Source: Prevotella sp. 10(H) | GTDB lineage: Bacteria; Bacteroidota; Bacteroidia; Bacteroidales; Dysgonomonadaceae | Length of the DNA stretch: 64,000 nt | NCBI RefSeq assembly: GCF_000711235.1 | Contig: NZ_JOMI01000005.1 | Coordinates: 124,001 to 188,000, forward strand | Reading direction: 5' to 3' | Shown here: positions 18,322 through 27,277 of the stretch, piece after piece | Position numbering within the stretch: position 1 is the first letter of the stretch | How the letters are laid out: every line of letters starts with the position of its first letter | Made by a program: the position numbers and the translations under genes | Notes under the pieces: generated by a model | The model's input: only the letters and a program-made list of their open reading frames with translations | Databases searched by the model: none | Told to the model about the DNA's origin: nothing

Positions 18322-18843
18322 ATGGCAAATAAGCTTACAGAAAAATTCTTCCAGAGAGATGTACTCGATGTAGCACCGGATTTATTAGGGAAAATACTTG
18401 TACGACAGTTTGAAAATGGAGAAAAACGCCGTTACCGCATAACTGATGTAGAGGCCTATAGAGGAGAAGAAGATAAAGCCTGCCACGCTTCGAGAGGTAG
18501 GACTGCACATACAGAAGTATTATATAGCAAAGGTGGAACAATATATGTATACTTGATCTATGGCATATACTGGCTTCTGAATATTGAGACGGGAGATAAA
18601 GATTGTCCTCAGGGAGTAATGATCCGGGCTGTGGAAGGCATTTATGGGCCGGGCAGAGTAGGAAGAGCATTGAAACTGGATAAATCTTTCCGGGGTGAAT
18701 CCATAGAAAAGAATGACAGGATGTGGATTGAAGATTCGGATGAGAAACCCGAATATATTACTGCTCCCCGCATAGGAATAGATTATGCACAAGAGTGGAA
18801 AGATATAGAATGGAGATTTATCGTAAAAGAAAAACCTCTGTAA
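18322..18843 (+). CDS. DNA-3-methyladenine glycosylase (AAG/MPG family)
   Basis: A 173-residue protein matching the AAG/MPG family: 'FFQRDVLDVAPDLLGKILVRQ' at the start, 'ITDVEAYRGEEDKACHASRGRT' carrying the catalytic Glu and the 'DxAcHa' motif, 'GGTIYVYLIYGIYWLLNIETG' and 'GPGRVGRAL'. It flips out and excises alkylated purines and hypoxanthine, leaving an abasic site. It is a little shorter than many homologues (about 190-200 residues) but all core motifs are present. It follows the endonuclease IV-like gene by four bases, so the two are very likely translated from one mRNA. Confidence 0.9.
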   Translation: MANKLTEKFFQRDVLDVAPDLLGKILVRQFENGEKRRYRITDVEAYRGEEDKACHASRGRTAHTEVLYSKGGTIYVYLIYGIYWLLNIETGDKDCPQGVMIRAVEGIYGPGRVGRALKLDKSFRGESIEKNDRMWIEDSDEKPEYITAPRIGIDYAQEWKDIEWRFIVKEKPL

Positions 18844-18885
18844 AGTTTATTTACAGAAGCTTCCCTTTAACTATTTAATATATTA

Positions 18886-20295
18886 TTATTCTACTCCTCC
18901 GCCTAATGCTTTATATAAATCTACAGAACACTGCAATTGCTCTAATCTATCATTCACACGATTAAGTTGTGCTGACAAAAGATTTTGTTCTGCATTGAGC
19001 ACTTCCGTATAATTGGCATCTCCTGCCTTTAATAACTCCTGTGTAAAATAAACGGAATTTTTACAGGCTTCTATCTGTTTCTCGCGTGTATCATTCTTCT
19101 TTAAAGAGGATTCGAAAGAAAACAAAATGTCTGTTATTTCCTGGCCAGCCTGGAACACAGTCTGCTCAAATGACAATAAAGCTTCTTGCTGCTGTGCTTT
19201 TGCTATCTTTAAATTCCCTGTTAGCTGTTTTTTTGCAAAAATAGGTTGCGTAAGTCCGCCTATTACGCTCGCAAAAATATTTTCAGGCTTGAAGAAGTTC
19301 GACAAAGTGTTATTTGTTCCGAACCCTATCGTTCCTGTGCTAAGAGTAATGGACGGATAGAAACTTGCCTGTGCCACATTAGTCAGTTCGAATGCAGAAC
19401 GGAAAGAAAGTTCTGCCTGCTGTACATCCGGACGCTTTGCCAGCATTTGTGCAGGTATACCATATTCAAGCTGATCAGGATATTGCTGAATCTTGATCGA
19501 AGAACGTGTAATAGTTCCCGGTTTACGGCCGAGTAAAGTACATATCGAATTTTCAAGATGCCTGATCTGGCTCTCTAAGTCGGGAATACTTGCCTGTGTA
19601 CTATACAACAATGATTTACTTTGTTCTACTGCTGCACCGTTTTGTAGACCGGCTTTTTTCAAATCATCGATTGTTTGTACATTTTCTTCCAATAACTTTA
19701 CTGTTTCAACCGTAATAGCCAGTTTTTCGTCCAATGCTAGTAAAGAATAGTATGATGTAGCAATATTGGCAACAAGTGATGTCTGAATCAGATTCTTATA
19801 AGCATGGCTACCGAGGAACTGAGCGTATTTCGCCTTCGATTGACTGTTGAGTTTTCCCCAGATATCCAGTTCCCAACTTGCAGATACTCCTAATGAATAA
19901 TCTGTAGAATGATAACCTAGAACATCTTTTCCATTCTGTCCGTTACTTCTCCGCGAATGATTGACCTGTCCTACCAATGCCACATCGGGAAAATAAGCAG
20001 CTTTGGCCATACCGAGACTTGCTTCTGCCTGTTGTATACTGGTATATGCTATCTGCAAGTCGTAATTATTTTCTACACCCTCCTCTATTAATGCTACAAG
20101 AAAATGGTCTGTAAAATATTCTTTCCATGTAACATTTGCAATTGTAGTGGTATCGGATGAAGTCATTTCACCATATAAGTTACTTGAATTATATTCCGGT
20201 GCCTTGTATTTATTTGTTACCTGACAGGAAGGTAATCCTATCAGGGCAATAAGCCCCAATAGAATAATTCCTTTTATATATTTGTTTTTAGCCAT
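18886..20295 (-). CDS. RND efflux outer-membrane lipoprotein (OprM/NodT type)
   Basis: A 469-residue outer membrane factor with lipobox at Cys24 ('GLPSCQVTNKYKAPEY'), two OEP repeats, and the NodT-type 'LAKRPDVQQAELSFRSA' and 'SWELDIWGKL' signatures. It forms the trimeric exit duct for the tripartite pump. It starts two bases after the RND pump gene and is the last gene of the marR-adaptor-pump-duct operon. The long helical hairpins appear as Leu/Ala/Gln-rich stretches at about residues 200-250 and 400-450. Confidence 0.95.
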   Translation of the reverse strand: MAKNKYIKGIILLGLIALIGLPSCQVTNKYKAPEYNSSNLYGEMTSSDTTTIANVTWKEYFTDHFLVALIEEGVENNYDLQIAYTSIQQAEASLGMAKAAYFPDVALVGQVNHSRRSNGQNGKDVLGYHSTDYSLGVSASWELDIWGKLNSQSKAKYAQFLGSHAYKNLIQTSLVANIATSYYSLLALDEKLAITVETVKLLEENVQTIDDLKKAGLQNGAAVEQSKSLLYSTQASIPDLESQIRHLENSICTLLGRKPGTITRSSIKIQQYPDQLEYGIPAQMLAKRPDVQQAELSFRSAFELTNVAQASFYPSITLSTGTIGFGTNNTLSNFFKPENIFASVIGGLTQPIFAKKQLTGNLKIAKAQQQEALLSFEQTVFQAGQEITDILFSFESSLKKNDTREKQIEACKNSVYFTQELLKAGDANYTEVLNAEQNLLSAQLNRVNDRLEQLQCSVDLYKALGGGVE

Positions 20296-20297
20296 AA

Positions 20298-23200
20298 TTA
20301 TTTTTCATTTTGCTTATTTATGAACTCATCATTTGAATTTATCATACCCGATTTACTAAATTTATCCTGTATAGATTGGAATATGATATAAAGAGAAGGT
20401 ATTACCAATACTCCGATCATTGTACCTATAAACATACCACCTACAGCACTGAGCCCCATAGATCTATTACCGATTGCGCCAGCCCCTGTAGAAATTGCCA
20501 AAGGCAATAGCCCGAAAATAAAGGCAAAAGAAGTCATCAATATAGGTCTGAAACGCGCTACCGCGCCATTTACTGCGGCATCGACAATATTCATTCCCTG
20601 CTGACGGCGTTGTATGGCATACTCCACAATCAGAATAGCATTCTTTGCCAGCAATCCGATAAGCATGATCAGTGATATCTGTACATAAATATTGTTTGTA
20701 ATTCCCTGACTTAATCCGAATGCAGACAGAAAGATGAATACTCCAGCCAGTCCTACAGGCAGTGAGAAAATTACTGCTAACGGTAAAATATAACTTTCGT
20801 ACAAGGCACACAATAGCAGGTATACGAAGATCAGACAAAGCCCGAAGATCAATACGGTTTGACTGCTGCTTTCAGACTCTTCTCGTGTCATGCCGGAAAA
20901 CTCGTAGCTATATCCTGATGGCAAAGCCTCATCTTTTATTTCTTCGATAGCTTTGATTACGTCGCCGGAGCTGAATCCGCCCTGATAGTTAGGGATAATC
21001 GTCAATTCCATAGAGGAATAGAGGTTGAATCTAGTACGTGTTTCAGGTCCCGTCACATCGGTTACTGTGATAAATTCTGTTACCGGAGCCATTTCGCCGC
21101 TTGCTGTTTTTACAAATAAGCCGTCCATATCTTCTAATTTCGAGCGATATTCGGGGGCAGCCTGCACCATTACCCTGAACTGCTTACCATACAGGTTGAA
21201 ATTAGATATATACTGGCTGCCGATATAGGCCTGCAAGCTTCCCATCACATCACTCAGCGTTATACCTGCATCTTTTATCTTAGGCATATTTGCTTCGAGT
21301 TGCTTTTGAGGAAAGTTAGGATTGAATGTTGTCATAGCCATCATCACTTCTTCCCTTTGATTCATTTTTGCAAGGAAGTCATTTGTAACATCGTAAAACT
21401 TATAAATATCGCCGCCTGTTCTATCCTGCAGATTTACCGATACTCCGTTGCTCAGTCCGAAGCCCATTATAGTAGGTGTGCCGAAGAACATAAAGGTTGC
21501 ATTATTTATCGATTTGGTTTTCTCTGTCATAATTGCAGCAACTTCATTTGCCGTAATCTTACGGTCATCCCAATGATCCATTTTGATAATAAGAGAGCCA
21601 TACGAACTTCCCATCCCGCTCATAAAACTTATTCCGCTGATACTGCCGACATTTTTTACTTCGGGAATCTCATTCGCCAGTTCTGCAACAGCGTATACTA
21701 CCGAGTCGGTTCTTTCCATAGATGATCCCGGAGGTAGTGTTATCATTCCCATAACGGCACCACTATCTTCCTGCGGAACAAATCCGGTAGGAATCATTTT
21801 CATTAATCCGAATAAGATAATCGAACTGACTGCTATAATACTGACTGTAATCCAGCGATGCCCTTTCTTACCCAAAAAGATAAGTGATTTTTTATACTTT
21901 GAGGTAGCCGCTCCAAATCCTATATTGAAAAAATAATAGAATCTTTTCAGGAAACTTTTCTTCCCATGATTTTCATCATGTGGTTTCAGGAAAAGTGCGC
22001 ATAGAGCAGGGCTCAGGGTCAATGCGTTTATGGCGGAGATAAAAATAGCAACAGCCATAGTCAATCCGAATTGCTTATAAAATATACCGCTGGTTCCACC
22101 GATAAAACTTACAGGAATAAATACCGACGCCATCACCAGCGTAATAGATATAATAGCCGGAGCTATTTCTCCCATAGCTTTAATAGCTGCCTGTTTTGGG
22201 TCTTTAGCACCGCTTTCGAGTTCGGCATGTACCGCTTCGACTACCACAATGGCATCATCGACAACTATACCGATTGCGAGTACCAGAGCTGATAAAGTGA
22301 GCAGGTTGATAGAGAAGCCGAGTATCCACAGGAAGAAGAATGTGCCGACAATGGCAACCGGTACAGCTATAGCCGGTATCAGGGTGGATTTCCAATCCTG
22401 CAGGAAAACGAAAACTACAATAAAAACAAGTAAGAAAGCTTCCAAAAGAGTCGTAATCACCTTACTGATAGATGCATTTAAGAAATCACTGACATCCATA
22501 AGATATGTAAACTTCAATCCCGGAGGAAGGTCTGATTCAGCTTTATCCAATTCTGCCTTTACATCTTTGATAACCTGTGTAGCATTCGAGCCTGCTGTCT
22601 GGTTTATAGCCATCATAATAGAAGGATTACCGTCAGTTATAGTAGCTACATTGTATTGCAACGAGCCCAACTCGACATTAGCAACGTCACTCAATCTCAC
22701 TATTTTCCCTTCCGATGAACGGATAATTATATCCTCAAATTCTTCTACGGAAGACAATCTTCCTGTATATTTCAATGTATACTGGAACGCCTGATTGCTG
22801 TTTTCGCCCAACTGGCCCGGAGCAGCTTCGATATTCTGATCCCTCAATGCGCTGATTACTTCATTGGTAGATATTTTGTACGAAGCCATTACATCAGGTT
22901 TTAGCCACACCCGCATCGAATAATCGTTTGCTCCATATACGGCGGCATTCCCTACTCCATACACACGTTTTATCTGAGGAATAACATTGATATTGGCATA
23001 ATTCTGTAAAAACTTAGCATCATAATCCGGATTCTCCGATGTAAAAGATATCATTAATATATTACTTGTCTGCTGCTTTCTTACAGTGACTCCGGTTTGT
23101 GTTACTTCAGACGGTAATAAAGGAGTAGCCTGATTGACAAGGTTCTGTACATTAACTGTTGCCATATCGGGATTCACTCCCTGTTTGAAATAAACGGTTA

Positions 23201-23465
23201 TGCTGGCTGAACCGGTTTCGGCAGAAGAAGTCATATAAGTCATTCCTTCCACACCGTTAATAGCTTCTTCCAGAGGCACGATAACACTGTTCATTATCAC
23301 ATCGGCGCTGGCTCCGCTGTAAGAGGCTTCTATTTGTACAGTGGGAGGTGCAATATCGGGATATTGCTCTATCGGCAACATATTCATTCCGATTATACCT
23401 AATACCACTATTATAATGGATATTACGGTAGATAATACGGGGCGTTCTATAAATGTTTTTAGCAT
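20298..23465 (-). CDS. RND multidrug efflux pump, HAE1/AcrB family
   Basis: A 1055-residue inner-membrane proton antiporter with twelve hydrophobic segments and two large periplasmic loops. The N-terminal 'MLKTFIERPVLSTVISIIIVVLGI' and 'LPIEQYPDIAPPTVQIEASYSGAS' are typical of AcrB-like pumps. The proton-relay residues are present: paired Asp in 'IGIVVDDAIVVVE' on TM4 and Lys in 'GLLAKNAILIVEYA' on TM10. It takes hydrophobic drugs or bile-like compounds from the periplasm and inner membrane and passes them to the TolC-like duct. It is preceded by an 87-nt gap with a GC-rich hairpin, unlike the other junctions of the operon. Confidence 0.97.
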   Translation of the reverse strand: MLKTFIERPVLSTVISIIIVVLGIIGMNMLPIEQYPDIAPPTVQIEASYSGASADVIMNSVIVPLEEAINGVEGMTYMTSSAETGSASITVYFKQGVNPDMATVNVQNLVNQATPLLPSEVTQTGVTVRKQQTSNILMISFTSENPDYDAKFLQNYANINVIPQIKRVYGVGNAAVYGANDYSMRVWLKPDVMASYKISTNEVISALRDQNIEAAPGQLGENSNQAFQYTLKYTGRLSSVEEFEDIIIRSSEGKIVRLSDVANVELGSLQYNVATITDGNPSIMMAINQTAGSNATQVIKDVKAELDKAESDLPPGLKFTYLMDVSDFLNASISKVITTLLEAFLLVFIVVFVFLQDWKSTLIPAIAVPVAIVGTFFFLWILGFSINLLTLSALVLAIGIVVDDAIVVVEAVHAELESGAKDPKQAAIKAMGEIAPAIISITLVMASVFIPVSFIGGTSGIFYKQFGLTMAVAIFISAINALTLSPALCALFLKPHDENHGKKSFLKRFYYFFNIGFGAATSKYKKSLIFLGKKGHRWITVSIIAVSSIILFGLMKMIPTGFVPQEDSGAVMGMITLPPGSSMERTDSVVYAVAELANEIPEVKNVGSISGISFMSGMGSSYGSLIIKMDHWDDRKITANEVAAIMTEKTKSINNATFMFFGTPTIMGFGLSNGVSVNLQDRTGGDIYKFYDVTNDFLAKMNQREEVMMAMTTFNPNFPQKQLEANMPKIKDAGITLSDVMGSLQAYIGSQYISNFNLYGKQFRVMVQAAPEYRSKLEDMDGLFVKTASGEMAPVTEFITVTDVTGPETRTRFNLYSSMELTIIPNYQGGFSSGDVIKAIEEIKDEALPSGYSYEFSGMTREESESSSQTVLIFGLCLIFVYLLLCALYESYILPLAVIFSLPVGLAGVFIFLSAFGLSQGITNNIYVQISLIMLIGLLAKNAILIVEYAIQRRQQGMNIVDAAVNGAVARFRPILMTSFAFIFGLLPLAISTGAGAIGNRSMGLSAVGGMFIGTMIGVLVIPSLYIIFQSIQDKFSKSGMINSNDEFINKQNEK

Positions 23466-23498
23466 ATTTTCTTGTTTTTATAAGTGTAGGTTCCTTAG

Positions 23499-23517
23499 CC
23501 TCCTGAATAACAGGAGG
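23499..23517 (-). other. Intercistronic hairpin between adaptor and RND pump genes
   Basis: CCTCCTG (23499-23505) and CAGGAGG (23511-23517) are perfect inverted repeats with an AATAA loop, in the only long gap of the efflux operon. There is no U-tract after it on the minus strand, so it is more likely an mRNA stability or processing element, or a weak attenuator, than a full terminator. The stem contains AGGAGG but lies over 30 nt from the pump's ATG, too far to be its ribosome-binding site. Confidence 0.5.
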
Positions 23518-23552
23518 TAAATAAAAGTATATATCAGCTTTATAGTGCTGTT

Positions 23553-24677
23553 TTAATTAGAGGCTGTAAGATTTTGTTTCACAGATATTTTCATTCCGTT
23601 TCTAAGGGTTGCAACACCGTCGGATACTATTTTATCTCCGTCGGCCAGTCCGCCTGTGACTGCATAATCCTGTCCGTTTGGCATAGTCTGAACAGATATG
23701 ATTTGTTGTTGTACAGAATCTCCCGACAATTTGAATACCATAACTTTATCCTGCTGTGAGAATGTTGCTTTCTGAGGGATGACAAAAACATCCTCCAGTA
23801 CTTTAGGAATAATTATTTTACCGCTGGTTCCGCTTCTCAACTTACCCGATTTGTTTGGAAACTCGGCACGGAAATTAGCAGAACCGGTTGTAATATCTAC
23901 GGTTCCTGTTATTGTTTCTATCCGGCCTCTTTCGCCATATTCCGAACCGTCGGAAAGGACAAGTGTTACAGCAGGCATATTTTTTATTTTCTCATATTGG
24001 GTAGAACCTTCAACACCTTCCAAAAAATCCATTAGTTTCCGTTCATTCAATGAGAAATATGCATATACATTTCCCGTATTGGCTATGGTTGTCAGTGTAT
24101 TTGAACTATTTACCAGACTTCCTTTACGATATGGAATAGAACCTGCTACACCGTCCACAGGGCTGGTCACTGTTGTCCAGCTCATAGTAGCCTGTGCATT
24201 TTTCAGAGTAGCTTCAGCTTGTTGCAATGTAGCCAATGCTGTTTCATAGGCATTCTCGTATGTCAGTAATTGTACTTCACTTACAATGCCTTTCTCTGCC
24301 AATGGCCGGTAACGTTCCACATCTACTTTTGCTGTATTGACCCGTGCTTTCTCGCTGTTTACAGCAGCTTTTGCAGAGGTCAGAGATTGTTCCGATGCTG
24401 GGGAATTGATTTTGAATAATGCCTGTCCGGCTTTTACGGCTGAGCCTTCATCTACATATATGGCTTCGATATAACCATCTACACGTGGTTTTACTTCAAT
24501 ATCTTCCTGCCCTTTTATGGTTGCAGGATATACCGATTGCATATTGGCTTCCTGCTTGTTTATAGCCATTACCGGATATTCCTGTACAGGTATTTCCTGA
24601 CTCATTTGGTTGTTGTTGCTGCATGAAGCGAGCCCTAACAGAGCTATCGCCCCGCTTAAAATCATCTTTGCTTTCAT
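23553..24677 (-). CDS. RND efflux periplasmic adaptor lipoprotein (AcrA/MexA type)
   Basis: A 374-residue membrane fusion protein with lipobox Cys19 ('LLGLASCSNNN'). It has the split lipoyl domain ('VKPRVDGYIEAIYVDEGSAVKAGQALFKIN' and 'TVTSPVDGVAGSIPYRKGSLVN') around an alpha-hairpin (about residues 95-160), then beta-barrel and membrane-proximal domains ('LRSGTSGKIIIPK'). It links the pump to the outer-membrane duct. Its start lies six bases after the stop of the MarR gene, so regulator and pump are one transcript. Confidence 0.95.
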   Translation of the reverse strand: MKAKMILSGAIALLGLASCSNNNQMSQEIPVQEYPVMAINKQEANMQSVYPATIKGQEDIEVKPRVDGYIEAIYVDEGSAVKAGQALFKINSPASEQSLTSAKAAVNSEKARVNTAKVDVERYRPLAEKGIVSEVQLLTYENAYETALATLQQAEATLKNAQATMSWTTVTSPVDGVAGSIPYRKGSLVNSSNTLTTIANTGNVYAYFSLNERKLMDFLEGVEGSTQYEKIKNMPAVTLVLSDGSEYGERGRIETITGTVDITTGSANFRAEFPNKSGKLRSGTSGKIIIPKVLEDVFVIPQKATFSQQDKVMVFKLSGDSVQQQIISVQTMPNGQDYAVTGGLADGDKIVSDGVATLRNGMKISVKQNLTASN

Positions 24678-24683
24678 TGTTAT

Positions 24684-25139
24684 CTAATTATTTAGTTTAT
24701 TTAATTCATTCGAAAGTACGAGCAGTTGGCTGGTAAGATTTTTTTCGTCAATGTTACGGTAAATATTATTACAGCATATCGACATTTTAGAAGATGCCGT
24801 ATTATAAAGATTATTTCCTTTTTCGGTGAGTTCGACATATACAACACGGGTATTTATCGTTCCCCTTACGCGAGTAATTATATCGTTTTTCTCCAGATTG
24901 CGCAGAATGGTAGAAATAGTCATCGGGTCTATCCCTGTTTCTTCCGATAAATCTATCTGTATAATTTCCTTCTTACGATTGCCCAAATAGCAGATTGCAG
25001 ACAACACATCAAACTGAGGACTTGTAAGACCGAATTCATCTAATATCTGCTTTTTATTTCTCATCCACAATTTAAAAACATGCCCGATCAATGAATCCAC
25101 ATTGATACCTTTCATATTCATTATTTTAACTTTTTCCAT
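24684..25139 (-). CDS. MarR-family transcriptional regulator of the efflux operon
   Basis: I choose the ATG at 25139 (MEKVKIMNMKG); the longer frame to 25244 adds about 35 residues with no family resemblance. The protein of about 151 residues has the winged-helix MarR core: 'QILDEFGLTSPQFDVLSAICYL', the recognition region 'QIDLSEETGIDPMTISTILRNLEKNDIITR', and the wing 'NTRVVYVELTEKGNNLY'. MarR repressors release DNA on binding phenolic or drug-like ligands. It is first in the operon, six bases before the adaptor gene, so autoregulation together with the pump is likely. A short palindrome 21 nt upstream is a candidate operator. Confidence 0.9.
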   Translation of the reverse strand: MEKVKIMNMKGINVDSLIGHVFKLWMRNKKQILDEFGLTSPQFDVLSAICYLGNRKKEIIQIDLSEETGIDPMTISTILRNLEKNDIITRVRGTINTRVVYVELTEKGNNLYNTASSKMSICCNNIYRNIDEKNLTSQLLVLSNELNKLNN

Positions 25140-25159
25140 TACATTATAAATTGAGATAG

Positions 25160-25171
25160 TAAGTGTACTTA
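25160..25171 (-). promoter_or_regulatory. Candidate MarR operator palindrome
   Basis: TAAGT (25160-25164) and ACTTA (25167-25171) form a palindrome with a two-base centre, 21 nt upstream of the chosen MarR start. MarR dimers bind such palindromes over their own promoters. The arms are only five bases in AT-rich DNA, so chance is not excluded. Confidence 0.35.
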
Positions 25172-25421
25172 TTTTCGAATGCGAAAGTCCGAAACAATTA
25201 ACATATCTCAAAAAAAAATCAATGAACGTGAAAACTATCTGCACGAAACAATTAGAATCTTCAATAATATCGTTTTAAAGAGAAAAATCAACGGTAAATC
25301 CGGTTTGGTTGAAGATTTTTGAAAATTGGTAGATAGTTTCGGGCAGTTGGTTGAATTTATTTGTTTTTATATGACGATTATTATTACATTTAGATCATAT
25401 TATAAAATCTGATACTAAGTG

Positions 25422-26456
25422 ATGAATAAAATAATAAACGCTATACGAACCTCTGTGCTTCTCCAAACAATACTTGTATGGATAATTGTATACTTAATCG
25501 GATTTCTTCAAAATCTATGGATTAGCGTAGAATGGGCATTTAAAGTAGGTTCCTTAAATTTCACATGTCTACTGATTGTATATTATATAACATATGAAGC
25601 TTTGATACCTAAACTACTAATAAAAGGGTGGAAGGTATTTTATTTTGTATTTTCATTTATAGTAATCGCTTTGTTTGCCAACGTATGCGCCAGATTTGAA
25701 ATATACATGTTTGAGAATCTCAAAATAGAAATCGATCATGAATTCAAGTATGTTTTTTCAGTATCGAGATATGCTACTGCTTTCATATTAAGCTATAGTA
25801 TATCCAACATAATTTTCTTTACAAGAAAAACTACTGAGGACGCCAAACAAAAAGAAGAATTATTGTCTGAGAAAAAAACGCTTGAAGCGAGAGTACTCAA
25901 ATCACAGATCAACTCCCATTTCATATTCAATGCCTTGAATAACATTTATTCCATGACATACTTCAAAGATCAGTATACATCGGGATATGTATTGAAAATG
26001 GCGCAAATGATGCGTTATGTAATGGAAGACTGCGAAACGGAATTGACCCCATTATCCAAAGACATAGAGTACATCGGTAATTTTATAGATTTTCAAAAAC
26101 TGCGGTTCGAAAATGATAAAGACATAACTTTTGAATATAAAAATGAGGAGGATGTTAGTCTCTTGATACCACCAATGATTTTTCAACCGTTGGTAGAAAA
26201 TTGCTTTAAGCATACACCTTTGGACGTAGACAAGAACAGTTTTATTCATATCTTCATGGAAATTAAGGAAAAACATATTTATTTTATTGCAGAAAACAGT
26301 CAGCCGTTAATTAAAAATAAGTCTGCTTCGAGCAGGCATGGCATAGGCATTGAAAATGTAAAAAGACGACTCGAATTATATTACGAAAACAAACATACTT
26401 TGGATATTTCTGACAATGAAAAATCATTCAAAGTTGAATTATCAATCAATTTATAA
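25422..26456 (+). CDS. LytS-type sensor histidine kinase (His_kinase family)
   Basis: Start at ATG 25422; a GTG one codon earlier is possible. The N-terminal about 140 residues contain four hydrophobic segments and no recognised periplasmic sensor. A coiled-coil ('KEELLSEKKTLEARVLKSQ') leads into the His_kinase motif 'SQINSHFIFNALNNIYSM'. The phosphoacceptor His is present, but the usual Pro of 'QINPHF' is Ser. The ATP site follows, with 'ENCFKHT' (N box) and 'RHGIGIENVKRRLELYY' (G box). It pairs with the LytTR regulator 16 nt downstream. Its position next to the efflux operon is suggestive only. Confidence 0.9.
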   Translation: MNKIINAIRTSVLLQTILVWIIVYLIGFLQNLWISVEWAFKVGSLNFTCLLIVYYITYEALIPKLLIKGWKVFYFVFSFIVIALFANVCARFEIYMFENLKIEIDHEFKYVFSVSRYATAFILSYSISNIIFFTRKTTEDAKQKEELLSEKKTLEARVLKSQINSHFIFNALNNIYSMTYFKDQYTSGYVLKMAQMMRYVMEDCETELTPLSKDIEYIGNFIDFQKLRFENDKDITFEYKNEEDVSLLIPPMIFQPLVENCFKHTPLDVDKNSFIHIFMEIKEKHIYFIAENSQPLIKNKSASSRHGIGIENVKRRLELYYENKHTLDISDNEKSFKVELSINL

Positions 26457-26472
26457 CTACACAAAGGTCATT

Positions 26473-27204
26473 ATGTCCGAAACGTTGAAAGTCCTTATAG
26501 TAGACGATGAATATCATGCACGCAAGTTATTATCGGAATATGTATCAAAACTGGCTTTCCTAGAACTGATAGGAACAAGCGCAAATGTATTCGAGGCAAT
26601 GAATATCTTACGGCAAGAGGATGTTGATATTTTATTATCAGATATACAGATGCCGGAAATCACGGGACTTGAATTTGCGCGTAGTCTCAAAAATTCACCT
26701 GCTGTAATATTTACTACTGCATATTCCGAATATGCAGTTGAAAGCTTTGAACTTGATGTAGTTGATTATTTACTAAAGCCGATTGCTTTCCCTCGTTTCC
26801 TACAGGCAATTAATAAAGTGATAGAGAGAAAAGGAAATAATGCAATTAATAAGCCTGTGACCGAAATAGTCAAGCTATTGCCTGAGAAAACAGAAGAAGA
26901 TAGTATTGTAATAAAAAGCGGATATAAGCTATATAAAATCAATTATTGCGATCTGCTTTATATCGAAGGACAACGCGAGTATGTAACTTTCCATACTACT
27001 AAACAGCGTATCACTACACTTTCTTCCTTAAAAGACTTGGAGGAGAAACTGCCTTCACATTTATTTGTCAGAATACATAAATCTTATATTGTTTCTATAA
27101 AATCCATAGAATTGATTGACAAAAACATCCTGCACATTGCAGGGAAGAAACTACCTCTTGGAAGTAGTTATAAAGATAATTTTATGAAAATATTTGAAAA
27201 GTAA
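26473..27204 (+). CDS. LytTR-family response regulator
   Basis: Start at ATG 26473 (MSETLKVLIVDDEYHARK); the frame extends upstream to 26416 but overlaps the kinase. The REC domain has the acidic pair in 'IVDDE', phosphoacceptor Asp in 'ILLSDIQMPE', and the conserved Lys in 'YLLKPIAF'. The LytTR DNA-binding domain occupies the C-terminal about 100 residues ('YKINYCDLLYIEGQREYVTFHT', 'FVRIHKSYIVSI', 'LPLGSSYKDNF'). LytTR regulators bind paired direct repeats upstream of their targets. It forms a two-component pair with the upstream kinase. Confidence 0.95.
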   Translation: MSETLKVLIVDDEYHARKLLSEYVSKLAFLELIGTSANVFEAMNILRQEDVDILLSDIQMPEITGLEFARSLKNSPAVIFTTAYSEYAVESFELDVVDYLLKPIAFPRFLQAINKVIERKGNNAINKPVTEIVKLLPEKTEEDSIVIKSGYKLYKINYCDLLYIEGQREYVTFHTTKQRITTLSSLKDLEEKLPSHLFVRIHKSYIVSIKSIELIDKNILHIAGKKLPLGSSYKDNFMKIFEK

Positions 27205-27210
27205 ATAGTC

Positions 27211-27256
27211 TTAGTCTAAAAGGGAACCAAAACAAATTGGCTGCCTTCTAGACTAA
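27211..27256. terminator. Long imperfect hairpin between convergent genes
   Basis: TTAGTCTA (27211-27218) pairs perfectly with TAGACTAA (27249-27256), and the stem continues inward through AAGG/CCTT and CCAA/TTGG with three mismatches to a six-base loop. It fills most of the gap between the LytTR gene and the convergent phosphoesterase gene. No clear T-tract is present on either strand, so its role as a bidirectional terminator is inferred from position. Confidence 0.5.
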
Positions 27257-27277
27257 TTCCAAACAATCGTCAAAACC

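Noticed and set aside
25422-27204. LytS/LytTR pair as regulator of the RND operon
   Set aside because: The operon already carries its own MarR and a candidate operator; adjacency alone does not support control, and LytTR direct repeats were not seen in the shared gap.
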